From NCBI GenBank assembly GCA_025454565.1, contig JALOOE010000272.1, positions 1-5,213 of the forward strand: a DNA stretch of 5,213 nt, written 5' to 3'. A program made the translations under genes and the position numbers. Shown one piece after another: positions 1-4,671 of the stretch. This DNA comes from Anaerolineae bacterium (lineage in GTDB: Bacteria > Chloroflexota > Anaerolineae > CG2-30-64-16). Position 1 is the stretch's first letter. Each line of letters starts with the position of its first letter. The notes beneath the pieces are model-generated. The model did not search any database. It was given only the letters and a program-made list of their open reading frames with translations, and was not told where the DNA came from.

Positions 1-164
1 TGGATGTGCCGGTCGCCGACGTGACGAGCGCCGGCCACGCCCGCGGCCTGCTACTGATCAATGCGGGCACGCACACCCTGCGCCTCGTCCCGCCGCTGGT
101 GATCACGCGGGAAGAGATCGATGTACTGATCGAACGCTTGTCGGCGATCTTGCAGGAACTTTAG
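1..164 (+). CDS. argD: Acetylornithine aminotransferase, C-terminal fragment (5' end outside window)
   Basis: The reading frame is open from the window edge (first full codon at base 3) to TAG at 162-164 and gives about 53 residues. They contain GLLLINAGTHTLRLVPPLVI followed by TREEIDVLIERLSAIL. This is the typical end of class III PLP-dependent aminotransferases of the ArgD type: the C-terminal small domain with the R-L-x-P-P-L strand, then an acidic amphipathic helix. ArgD exchanges the amino group between glutamate and N-acetylglutamate semialdehyde to give N-acetylornithine in the cytoplasm. The catalytic lysine and cofactor residues lie upstream of the window and cannot be checked. Other class III aminotransferases share this ending, so the specific call rests partly on the neighbouring argA-like, argG and argJ genes. 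A heptad hairpin starts 4 nt after the stop codon. Confidence 0.8.
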   Translation, partial: DVPVADVTSAGHARGLLLINAGTHTLRLVPPLVITREEIDVLIERLSAILQEL

Positions 165-168
165 CGAT

Positions 169-223
169 GGTTGAAGGTTTAACGTTCCAGGTCACAGGGA
201 CGCGTAACTTTCAACCTTGAACC
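169..223. repeat. Heptad-phased inverted repeat, GGTTNAA type, between argD and the argA-like gene
   Basis: The left arm at 169-186 consists of the words GGTTGAA, GGTTTAA and CGTT. The right arm at 206-223 is its imperfect complement and reads, reverse-complemented, GGTTCAA, GGTTGAA, AGTT. By eye 15 of 18 positions pair. Inside the loop CGTTCC (183-188) can pair with GGGACG (197-202) with one G-T wobble. The repeat begins 4 nt after the argD stop and ends 15 nt before the next start codon, so it occupies nearly the whole 74-bp gap. No T-run follows, so it is not a canonical intrinsic terminator. It has the same word family as the repeat at 803-884. Confidence 0.8.
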
Positions 224-238
224 TTCTCCCGGAAAAGC

Positions 239-808
239 ATGACAGAGATCACGATCCGCGCCGCCACCGAGGCCGATATCGACGGCATTCTCGCCATCGT
301 TAATGCCTACGCGGCGCAAAACCTGATGTTACCGCGCAACGCGGAACAAATCCGCCGCGTGTTGCCGGACTTCCTGGTCGCCGTGGCTGAAGGTCGCGTC
401 GTGGGCTGCGGCTCCAACGTGGCGCTGACGCCGGAAGTCACCGAGTTGCGCTCACTTGCGGTGGCGACCGACTATCGAAGCTCCGGACTGGGCAGACGGC
501 TGGTCGAGGCGTTGGTGGCGAAGGCGCGCGCCGACGGTTTCGAGCAGATTTGCGCGCTCACGCTGACGGAGAGCTTTTTCGGGCGCATGGGCTTCACCGC
601 CATCGACCGCTGGGCGATCCCGACGAAGCTCTGGCACGAGTGCATCTACTGCCCGAAGTTCGACGCCTGCGATGAAATCACGATGATGATGAACCTGATC
701 GAGCCGGCGACGGCGCCCAAGCAGATCGCACCCGAGGTGAGCCAGGAGCTGTGGCAGGGGTTGAAGATCGGCAGGCAGCAGCGGCTGCGGTTTCAGGTAA
801 CCGGTTGA
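239..808 (+). CDS. argA: Short-form N-acetylglutamate synthase-like GNAT acetyltransferase (189 aa)
   Basis: This is a single-domain GNAT acyltransferase of 189 residues. The acetyl-CoA loop is visible as YRSSGLGRRL (residues 79-88, R-x-x-G-x-G core at 80-85), preceded by the strand ELRSLAV (69-75). ESFFGRMGF (111-119) is the usual GNAT C-terminal motif. A tail reading W-H-E-C-I-Y-C-P-K-F-D-A-C-D-E (132-146) follows. To my recollection this tail is typical of short NAGS proteins, the group that includes M. tuberculosis Rv2747, which lack the amino-acid-kinase domain of E. coli ArgA. The inferred reaction is acetyl-CoA plus L-glutamate to N-acetyl-L-glutamate, the first step of arginine synthesis. 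Position between argD and argG/argJ supports this. The ATG at 239 was chosen because the N-terminal GNAT strand (ITIRAAT) starts immediately; only a weak, close GGAAAA precedes it. The last bases and the TGA stop lie in the first GGTTGAA word of the next repeat. Another GNAT specificity cannot be excluded. Confidence 0.75.
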   Translation: MTEITIRAATEADIDGILAIVNAYAAQNLMLPRNAEQIRRVLPDFLVAVAEGRVVGCGSNVALTPEVTELRSLAVATDYRSSGLGRRLVEALVAKARADGFEQICALTLTESFFGRMGFTAIDRWAIPTKLWHECIYCPKFDACDEITMMMNLIEPATAPKQIAPEVSQELWQGLKIGRQQRLRFQVTG

Positions 809-884
809 ACGGTTGAAGGTTGAAAGTTGAAGGTGGAAGGGGCAGAAGGCCCAGTCTCCCTTCAACCTTGAACCTTAAACCTTC
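803..884. repeat. Heptad-phased inverted repeat, GGTTGAA type, between the argA-like gene and hom
   Basis: Left-arm words are GGTTGAA (803-809), one extra C, then GGTTGAA (811-817), GGTTGAA (818-824), AGTTGAA (825-831) and GGTGGAA (832-838). The right arm has TTCAACC (861-867), TTGAACC (868-874) and TTAAACC (875-881), ending in TTC. Bases 811-833 pair with 859-881 at about 20 of 23 positions. The top carries a short inner stem, GGGC (840-843) with GCCC (849-852). The first word contains the TGA that ends the argA-like gene. The hom reading frame happens to stay open back through most of this element, giving a false upstream extension. Confidence 0.85.
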
Positions 885-897
885 ACTCCATCTGCAT

Positions 898-915
898 GAA
901 AGGCGTGAATACGCC
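898..915 (+). promoter_or_regulatory. Candidate ribosome-binding region of hom with small abutting stem-loop
   Basis: GAAAGG at 898-903 is the only purine run that could serve as Shine-Dalgarno for the GTG at 916, at a rather long 12-nt spacing. GGCGT (902-906) and ACGCC (911-915) form a perfect 5-bp inverted repeat around GAAT, ending directly at the start codon. It could bring the purine run closer to the start or hide it. A 5-bp stem can arise by chance in GC-rich DNA, so this is only a suggestion. Confidence 0.3.
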
Positions 916-1956
916 GTGTCTCGCACAATACGAATCGCCCTGATCGGCCTGGGCAACGTGGGCCGATCGTTTCTCGACCTGATGGTCAGCAAAGCGCCGG
1001 TGCTTGCCAGCCGCTACGGCCTGGAATTGGTCTTGACCGGCGCGGCCGATTCGTCCGGCGCAGTGATGGTGGCGGGCGGCATCGACCCGGCGGCGCTGAG
1101 CGCACACAAGGCGCGGGGCGGCAACGCCGCCAACTTCGTGCAAGGCGTGCCCGGCATGCGCGCCGCGAAGCTGGCCGCGCAGGTGGAAGCCGACCTGTTG
1201 CTGGAAGCGTCGGTCGTCAACCTGCAGACGGGCCAGCCGGGCCTCGATTGCAGCCGTGCGGCGATCCGGCGCGGGATGAGCGTGGTGCTGGCGAATAAGG
1301 GGCCGCTCGTCCACGCGTTCGGCGAGCTGACGGAAGCCGCTCAGGTGGCCGGCGTCGGCTTCGCCTACAGCGCGACGGTCTGCGGCGCGCTGCCGGTGGT
1401 CAACATCGGCCGGCGCGACCTGGCGGCATGCGAGGTCCGGTCGGTGCGCGGCATCTTCAACGCTACCAGCAACTCGATCCTGACGGCGATGGCCGCGGGG
1501 CAGAGCTACGGCGACGCGCTGCGCCAGGCTCAGCTCGAAGGGGTGGCCGAGGCCGATCCGAGCCTGGATGTAGAGGGCTGGGACACCGCCAATAAGTTGG
1601 TGATCATCACCAACAGTATCCTTCGCCAGCCCGCCACGCTGATCGATGTGGCGCCCGTGGCCGGCATCACCGACATCACCGCAGAAAGGATGCGGGAGGG
1701 CGCGACCCGCGGTCAGGTCGTCAAGCTGGTGGCCACCGCCGAACGCGTCGACGGTAAGTATCAGCTCTCGGTCAAACCCGAATGGCTGCCGGCCGACAGC
1801 TTCCTGGCCGCCGTCAATGGCTTCGAAATGGGCATCGTATTCGACACCGACATCATGGGGCTGCAACAATACAAAGTGCTCGAACGCGGCCCCGTGCCGA
1901 CCGCGGCAGCAATGCTGCGGGATTTGATAAACCTGACGGTGGACGATAGACGGTAG
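916..1956 (+). CDS. hom: Homoserine dehydrogenase, short form without ACT domain (346 aa)
   Basis: This enzyme reduces L-aspartate 4-semialdehyde to L-homoserine with NAD(P)H, the branch point to threonine and methionine. The N-terminal Rossmann nucleotide-binding motif is GLGNVG at residues 11-16. NKGP follows at 127-130. YSATVCGALPVV (151-162) and GIFNATSNSIL (179-189) are family signature strands. EADPSLDVEGWDTANKL (212-228) carries the conserved substrate-site Asp223 and catalytic Lys227. At 346 residues it ends after the catalytic domain, so no C-terminal ACT domain for threonine feedback is present. GTG at 916 was chosen because the Rossmann strand (SRTIRIALIG) starts at once. The frame is open further upstream, but that stretch only translates the heptad repeat. 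The final residues TVDDRR and the TAG stop are encoded by the next repeat (from 1935). Hom is unexpected inside an arginine cluster; family identity is firm. Confidence 0.93.
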   Translation: MSRTIRIALIGLGNVGRSFLDLMVSKAPVLASRYGLELVLTGAADSSGAVMVAGGIDPAALSAHKARGGNAANFVQGVPGMRAAKLAAQVEADLLLEASVVNLQTGQPGLDCSRAAIRRGMSVVLANKGPLVHAFGELTEAAQVAGVGFAYSATVCGALPVVNIGRRDLAACEVRSVRGIFNATSNSILTAMAAGQSYGDALRQAQLEGVAEADPSLDVEGWDTANKLVIITNSILRQPATLIDVAPVAGITDITAERMREGATRGQVVKLVATAERVDGKYQLSVKPEWLPADSFLAAVNGFEMGIVFDTDIMGLQQYKVLERGPVPTAAAMLRDLINLTVDDRR

Positions 1957-1993
1957 ACTATTACCCGTCCTCCATCGTCTATCGTCTATCGTC
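1935..1993. repeat. Heptad-phased hairpin, GACGATA type, overlapping the 3' end of hom
   Basis: Left words are GACGGTG (1935-1941), GACGATA (1942-1948) and GACGGTA (1949-1955). Right words are CATCGTC (1973-1979), TATCGTC (1980-1986) and TATCGTC (1987-1993). Bases 1935-1955 pair with 1973-1993 as 17 Watson-Crick pairs, 3 G-U wobbles and one A-C mismatch around a 17-nt loop. This is the most regular of the set. The left arm is translated as the last six residues of hom and supplies its TAG stop. The right arm ends 8 nt before the argG Shine-Dalgarno. No U-tract follows, so simple intrinsic termination is unlikely; RNA stabilisation, processing or a passive repeat are alternatives. Confidence 0.9.
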
Positions 1994-2001
1994 ATACCAA
2001 C

Positions 2002-2008
2002 AAAGGAG
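2002..2008 (+). promoter_or_regulatory. Strong Shine-Dalgarno of argG
   Basis: AAAGGAG lies 6 nt before ATG 2015, near-ideal complementarity and spacing. It is clearly the strongest ribosome-binding site in the window, and it fixes the argG start immediately downstream of the GACGATA hairpin. Confidence 0.85.
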
Positions 2009-2014
2009 TCTCCC

Positions 2015-3283
2015 ATGTCCGCTGCCAAGAAGTCCGTCAATAAAGTCGTGCTCGCCTATTCCGGCGGGCTGGACACCTCGTGCATTGTGCCGTGGCTCGT
2101 TGAGAACTACGGCTGCGAGGTGATCTGCTTCTGCGCCAACCTTGGCCAGGAAGAGGAGCTATCTGGACTGGAGGCGAAGGCGCTCGCATCCGGGGCCAGC
2201 AAGCTCTATGTGGAGGATCTGCGCGAGGAGTTTATCTCCAACTTCATCTATCCGACCATGATGGCGGGCGCGGTCTATGAGAAAGAATACCTGCTGGGTA
2301 CCAGCTTCGCCCGGCCGCTCATCGCCAAGCGGATGGTCGAGATCGCCGCGCTGGAAGGCGCCGACGCGGTTTCACATGGCGCCACGGGCAAGGGCAACGA
2401 TCAGGTGCGCTTCGAGTTGACCGTCATGGCGCTCAATCCGAAGCTCAAGATCATCGCGCCCTGGCGCGAATGGCACATCCGCAGCCGCGAGGACGCGCTG
2501 GCGTACTGCGCCGCCCACAATGTGCCGGTTACGGCGACCCTGAAATCGATCTACAGCCGTGATCGTAACATCTGGCACCTCAGTCACGAAGGCGGCGGCC
2601 TCGAAGACCCGTGGCACGAGCCGAGCGACGACATGTTTCAGATTACGAATAATGTCGAGCAGGCGCCGAATGAGCCGGAATATGTGGAAATCTACTTCGA
2701 GAGCGGCGTGCCCAGGCGGGTGAACGGCGTGGCGATGGGGCCGATTGACCTGGTCACGACGCTGAACAAGGTGGGCGGCAAGCACGGCGTAGGCCGGATT
2801 GACTTGGTTGAGAACCGCCTGGTGGGCATGAAGTCGCGCGGCGTCTACGAGACGCCTGGCGGCACGATCATCTATCGTGCGCATGATGCACTGGAACAGA
2901 TCTGCCAGGACAAGCAATCCCTTCAGTACAAGCAGGTGATCGCCCTGAAATATGCGGAACTGGTCTACAACGGCCAGTGGTATACTCCACTGCGGGAAGC
3001 ACTGGACGCCTTCGTCGCTCGCACCCAGAGGAACGTCACTGGTACCGCACGACTCAAGCTTTATAAGGGTACCATCACCATCGTCGGCCGCAAGTCGCCC
3101 TTCAGTCTCTACCGCGAGGACTACGCTACCTTCGGCGAGGAAGATGTCTACAATCAGAAGGATGCCGAGGGCTTCATCAAGCTGTTCGGCCTGCCGATGA
3201 AAGTCGCGGCGATGCTGGACATCGAAGGCTCTGGCCGCAGCAAGCACGCCGAGCCGGACTACGGTGTGTTTAAGCGAGACTGA
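2015..3283 (+). CDS. argG: Argininosuccinate synthase (422 aa)
   Basis: ArgG ligates L-citrulline and L-aspartate with ATP (released as AMP plus PPi) to give argininosuccinate, the penultimate step of arginine synthesis, in the cytoplasm. The N-terminal ATP pyrophosphatase P-loop is AYSGGLDTS at residues 14-22. HGATGKGNDQVRFE at 121-134 is the family signature binding aspartate/citrulline. IAPWREW follows near 149-155. YSRDRNIWHLSHEGGGLEDP (near 180-199) matches the conserved synthetase-domain segment, and the multimerisation region near KYAELVYNGQWYTPLREA is intact. Length is slightly above the roughly 400 residues usual for this class; the extra is a short C-terminal tail ending SKHAEPDYGVFKRD. 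The start is set by the strong AAAGGAG site. The gene lies 58 bp after hom and 100 bp before argJ on the same strand. The next repeat begins 3 nt after its stop codon. No frameshift or missing key residue was seen. Confidence 0.97.
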   Translation: MSAAKKSVNKVVLAYSGGLDTSCIVPWLVENYGCEVICFCANLGQEEELSGLEAKALASGASKLYVEDLREEFISNFIYPTMMAGAVYEKEYLLGTSFARPLIAKRMVEIAALEGADAVSHGATGKGNDQVRFELTVMALNPKLKIIAPWREWHIRSREDALAYCAAHNVPVTATLKSIYSRDRNIWHLSHEGGGLEDPWHEPSDDMFQITNNVEQAPNEPEYVEIYFESGVPRRVNGVAMGPIDLVTTLNKVGGKHGVGRIDLVENRLVGMKSRGVYETPGGTIIYRAHDALEQICQDKQSLQYKQVIALKYAELVYNGQWYTPLREALDAFVARTQRNVTGTARLKLYKGTITIVGRKSPFSLYREDYATFGEEDVYNQKDAEGFIKLFGLPMKVAAMLDIEGSGRSKHAEPDYGVFKRD

Positions 3284-3286
3284 TCG

Positions 3287-3360
3287 TGAAGCTGGAAGCT
3301 GGAAACCTGGCCTAACTCTCCAAAGAGCATCGAGTTTCCAGTTCCTAGCTTCCGGTTTCC
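3287..3360. repeat. Heptad-phased inverted repeat, GGAAGCT/GGAAACT type, between argG and argJ
   Basis: Left words are TGAAGCT (3287-3293), GGAAGCT (3294-3300) and GGAAACC (3301-3307). Right words are AGTTTCC (3333-3339), AGTTCCT (3340-3346), AGCTTCC (3347-3353) and GGTTTCC (3354-3360). GGAAGCT at 3294-3300 pairs perfectly with 3347-3353, with weaker pairing on either side. GGAAACC (3301-3307) is instead the exact complement of the outermost right word (3354-3360), so the word order differs between arms and more than one register can pair. The element starts 3 nt after the argG stop and ends 23 nt before argJ. This word family has no stop codon in any forward frame, unlike the GGTTGAA and GACGATA families. 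Confidence 0.8.
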
Positions 3361-3371
3361 GCACTCATATC

Positions 3372-3379
3372 GGAGTGAG
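3372..3379 (+). promoter_or_regulatory. Shine-Dalgarno of argJ
   Basis: GGAG at 3372-3375, in the context GGAGTGAG, lies 8 nt before ATG 3384. It supports this ATG over the in-frame GTG at 3375, which overlaps the Shine-Dalgarno itself, and over any start inside the upstream repeat. Confidence 0.65.
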
Positions 3380-3383
3380 CGCC

Positions 3384-4631
3384 ATGCCAAACCATCCCCC
3401 ACTCGGTTTCACCTTCGCGGGCGTGTCGTGCGGCCTGAAGAAGACTGGGGCGGTCGATTTCGCACTGATCGCCAGCGATCGGCCCTGTGCGGCCGCGGCC
3501 GTCTTTACGCGCAATAAGTTCGCGGCCGCGCCGGTGATCTACGATCGTGCGCTGGTGGCAGAGCACCCGGCCGGGCTGGCTGCGGTCGCCATCAACTCCG
3601 GCTGCGCCAACGCCTGCACTGGCGACGCGGGCCTGGCCGATGCCGTGGCGATGGCGGCTGAGGTCGAGGCGGCCCTGAGGCTGCCGGCGCGGTCGTGCGC
3701 GGTCATGTCAACCGGTGTCATCGGCGTGCGGCTGGACATGAGCAAGATCGCGGCGGGCGTCCGGCTGGCGGCGCCACAACTTTCGGCCGAGGGTTGGGAT
3801 GCAGCATCCCGCGCCATCATGACCACCGACACGCGGCCCAAGGTCGCGTTCCGGGAATCGGGCGGCGTGCGGCTGTTCGGCATGGCGAAGGGCGCCGGGA
3901 TGATCCATCCGAACATGGCGACGATGCTCTCGACGATTGTCACGGACGCAGCGATCGAGCCGGTCGCACTGGCGGCCCTGCTGCGCGAGGCGGTCGAGGT
4001 CAGCTTCAACAGCGTCAGTGTGGACGGCGACACCTCGACCAACGACACGGTGCTGGTGCTGGCGAATGGCGCGTCGGGCCGGACTGCCCGCGGAGCGGGC
4101 GTGGAAGCTGGAAGCTCGGAGTTCTCGATCTTTGCCTCAGCCCTAACCTCACTCTGCGTCGATCTCGCACAGCAGATCGCACGCGATGGCGAAGGCGCGA
4201 CGAAGTTCATCACCGTGCGGGTGGCGGGCGCGGCGAGCGATGCCGATGCGCGGGCGGCGGCGAAAGCGGTCGCCAATTCGCCGCTGGTCAAGACCGCCTT
4301 CTTCGGTGGTGACGCTAATTGGGGGCGCATCCTGTGCGCGGTGGGCTATTCCGGCGCGGCGGTCGATCCGGCGCGGGCGGATCTATGGATCGCCGCGGGA
4401 ATGGGAGCGGGGGAGAACGGGAGAGAGGGTGAAGGGGAGAATGCCCCTACTCTCCAACTCGTGGCCGCCGGCCAACCGCTGGCCTACTCAGAGGCGGCGG
4501 CCAGCGCGATCTTTGCGGAGAAGGAGATCTTCGTCGAGGTCGAGCTCGGTCTGGGCGACGGCCAGGCGACCGTCTGGACATGCGATCTGAGCCACGAATA
4601 CGTGGACATCAACGGGCATTACCGCACGTAG
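3384..4631 (+). CDS. argJ: Glutamate N-acetyltransferase / ArgJ, Ntn-type self-cleaving (415 aa)
   Basis: ArgJ transfers the acetyl group of N-acetylornithine to glutamate, releasing ornithine and closing the cyclic arginine pathway; some members also use acetyl-CoA. AKGAGMIHPNMATML carries the self-processing site Ala179-Thr180, where Thr180 becomes the N-terminal nucleophile of the beta chain. STGVIG at 109-114 supplies the Thr-Gly oxyanion pair (110-111). RDGEGATKF (267-275), FFGGDANWGRI and the canonical C-terminus ending DINGHYRT are present, so the enzyme looks intact. Two stretches appear to derive from repeats: residues near 240-246 (GGAAGCT doublet) and a Gly/Glu-rich insertion at about 341-355 (8-nt repeat). 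They lie in loop-like regions between conserved blocks. Start ATG 3384 was chosen for its ribosome-binding site and because PPLGFTFAGVSCGLK is the usual N-terminal region. Whether it is mono- or bifunctional cannot be read from sequence; an argA-like gene nearby suggests it could be monofunctional. Confidence 0.95.
   Translation: MPNHPPLGFTFAGVSCGLKKTGAVDFALIASDRPCAAAAVFTRNKFAAAPVIYDRALVAEHPAGLAAVAINSGCANACTGDAGLADAVAMAAEVEAALRLPARSCAVMSTGVIGVRLDMSKIAAGVRLAAPQLSAEGWDAASRAIMTTDTRPKVAFRESGGVRLFGMAKGAGMIHPNMATMLSTIVTDAAIEPVALAALLREAVEVSFNSVSVDGDTSTNDTVLVLANGASGRTARGAGVEAGSSEFSIFASALTSLCVDLAQQIARDGEGATKFITVRVAGAASDADARAAAKAVANSPLVKTAFFGGDANWGRILCAVGYSGAAVDPARADLWIAAGMGAGENGREGEGENAPTLQLVAAGQPLAYSEAAASAIFAEKEIFVEVELGLGDGQATVWTCDLSHEYVDINGHYRT
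4103..4116 (+). repeat. GGAAGCT heptad doublet inside argJ
   Basis: Two perfect tandem GGAAGCT words (4103-4109, 4110-4116) lie in the argJ coding sequence, followed by a degenerate CGGAGTT. The 13-nt core GAAGCTGGAAGCT at 4104-4116 is identical to 3288-3300 in the intergenic hairpin before argJ. It encodes part of V-E-A-G-S-S-E (residues 240-246), between the strand ending VLVLANGASG and the conserved helix before RDGEGATKF. No matching right arm was found nearby. A 13-nt match could be chance, but the sequence and the 7-nt period both agree with the nearby element. Confidence 0.5.
4403..4455 (+). repeat. 8-nt tandem repeat (GGGAGNNN x5) plus hairpin inserted in argJ
   Basis: Five consecutive 8-nt units are GGGAGCGG (4403-4410), GGGAGAAC (4411-4418), GGGAGAGA (4419-4426), GGGTGAAG (4427-4434) and GGGAGAAT (4435-4442). 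The 3' part folds. AGGGG (4433-4437) pairs with CCCCT (4444-4448), and GGAGAG (4420-4425) pairs with CTCTCC (4450-4455). It is translated as a Gly/Glu/Asn-rich run beginning at about residue 341 of ArgJ (G-A-G-E-N-G-R-E-G-E-G-E-N). This falls between GYSGAAVDPARADLWI and LVAAGQPLAYSE, a place where, from memory, ArgJ homologues have only a short link. It contains no stop in the argJ frame. Confidence 0.75.
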
Positions 4632-4635
4632 CGCC

Positions 4636-4660
4636 CTGGCTCGGTCGGGAGACCGGCCAG
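4636..4660. terminator. Candidate argJ terminator-like hairpin with GNRA loop
   Basis: CTGGC (4636-4640), a bulged T, and CGGTC (4642-4646) pair with GACCG (4651-4655) and GCCAG (4656-4660). This gives a fully paired 10-bp stem with one bulge, closed by the GNRA-type loop GGGA (4647-4650). It starts 4 nt after the argJ stop codon, where a terminator is expected, and it faces a converging gene. It has no following U-tract (AGCAATCG follows), so it is not a textbook rho-independent terminator. It may act as a 3'-end stabiliser or a U-less terminator. Confidence 0.5.
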
Positions 4661-4671
4661 AGCAATCGTAA

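Noticed and set aside
169..884. Insertion sequence or MITE with terminal inverted repeats around the argA-like gene
   Set aside because: No transposase, no target-site duplication seen, and each hairpin is self-contained rather than one terminus of a larger inverted pair.
820..915. ATG at 820 as the start of hom
   Set aside because: The 32 extra residues are a translation of the GGTTGAA hairpin and its flank, and the Rossmann strand begins only at the GTG at 916.
1935..1993. Standard rho-independent terminator after hom
   Set aside because: The stem is strong but no U-tract follows, and argG with a strong Shine-Dalgarno starts just downstream in the same direction.
883..2040. Long open frame on the - strand opposite hom (385 codons)
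   Set aside because: It lies wholly antisense to a clear homoserine dehydrogenase, has no recognisable motif, and is the expected by-product of GC-rich codon use.
2372..3364. Long - strand open frame opposite argG (330 codons)
   Set aside because: It overlaps an intact argG, shows no family motif, and begins within the translated 3287-3360 repeat.
3264..3383. ATG at 3264 as the start of argJ
   Set aside because: It would overlap the argG end and translate the GGAAGCT repeat; ATG 3384 has a proper GGAG site and fits the ArgJ N-terminus.
3539..4330. Long - strand open frame opposite argJ (263 codons)
   Set aside because: Its Ala/Ser/Thr-rich composition mirrors the third-position GC bias of argJ; no domain is visible.
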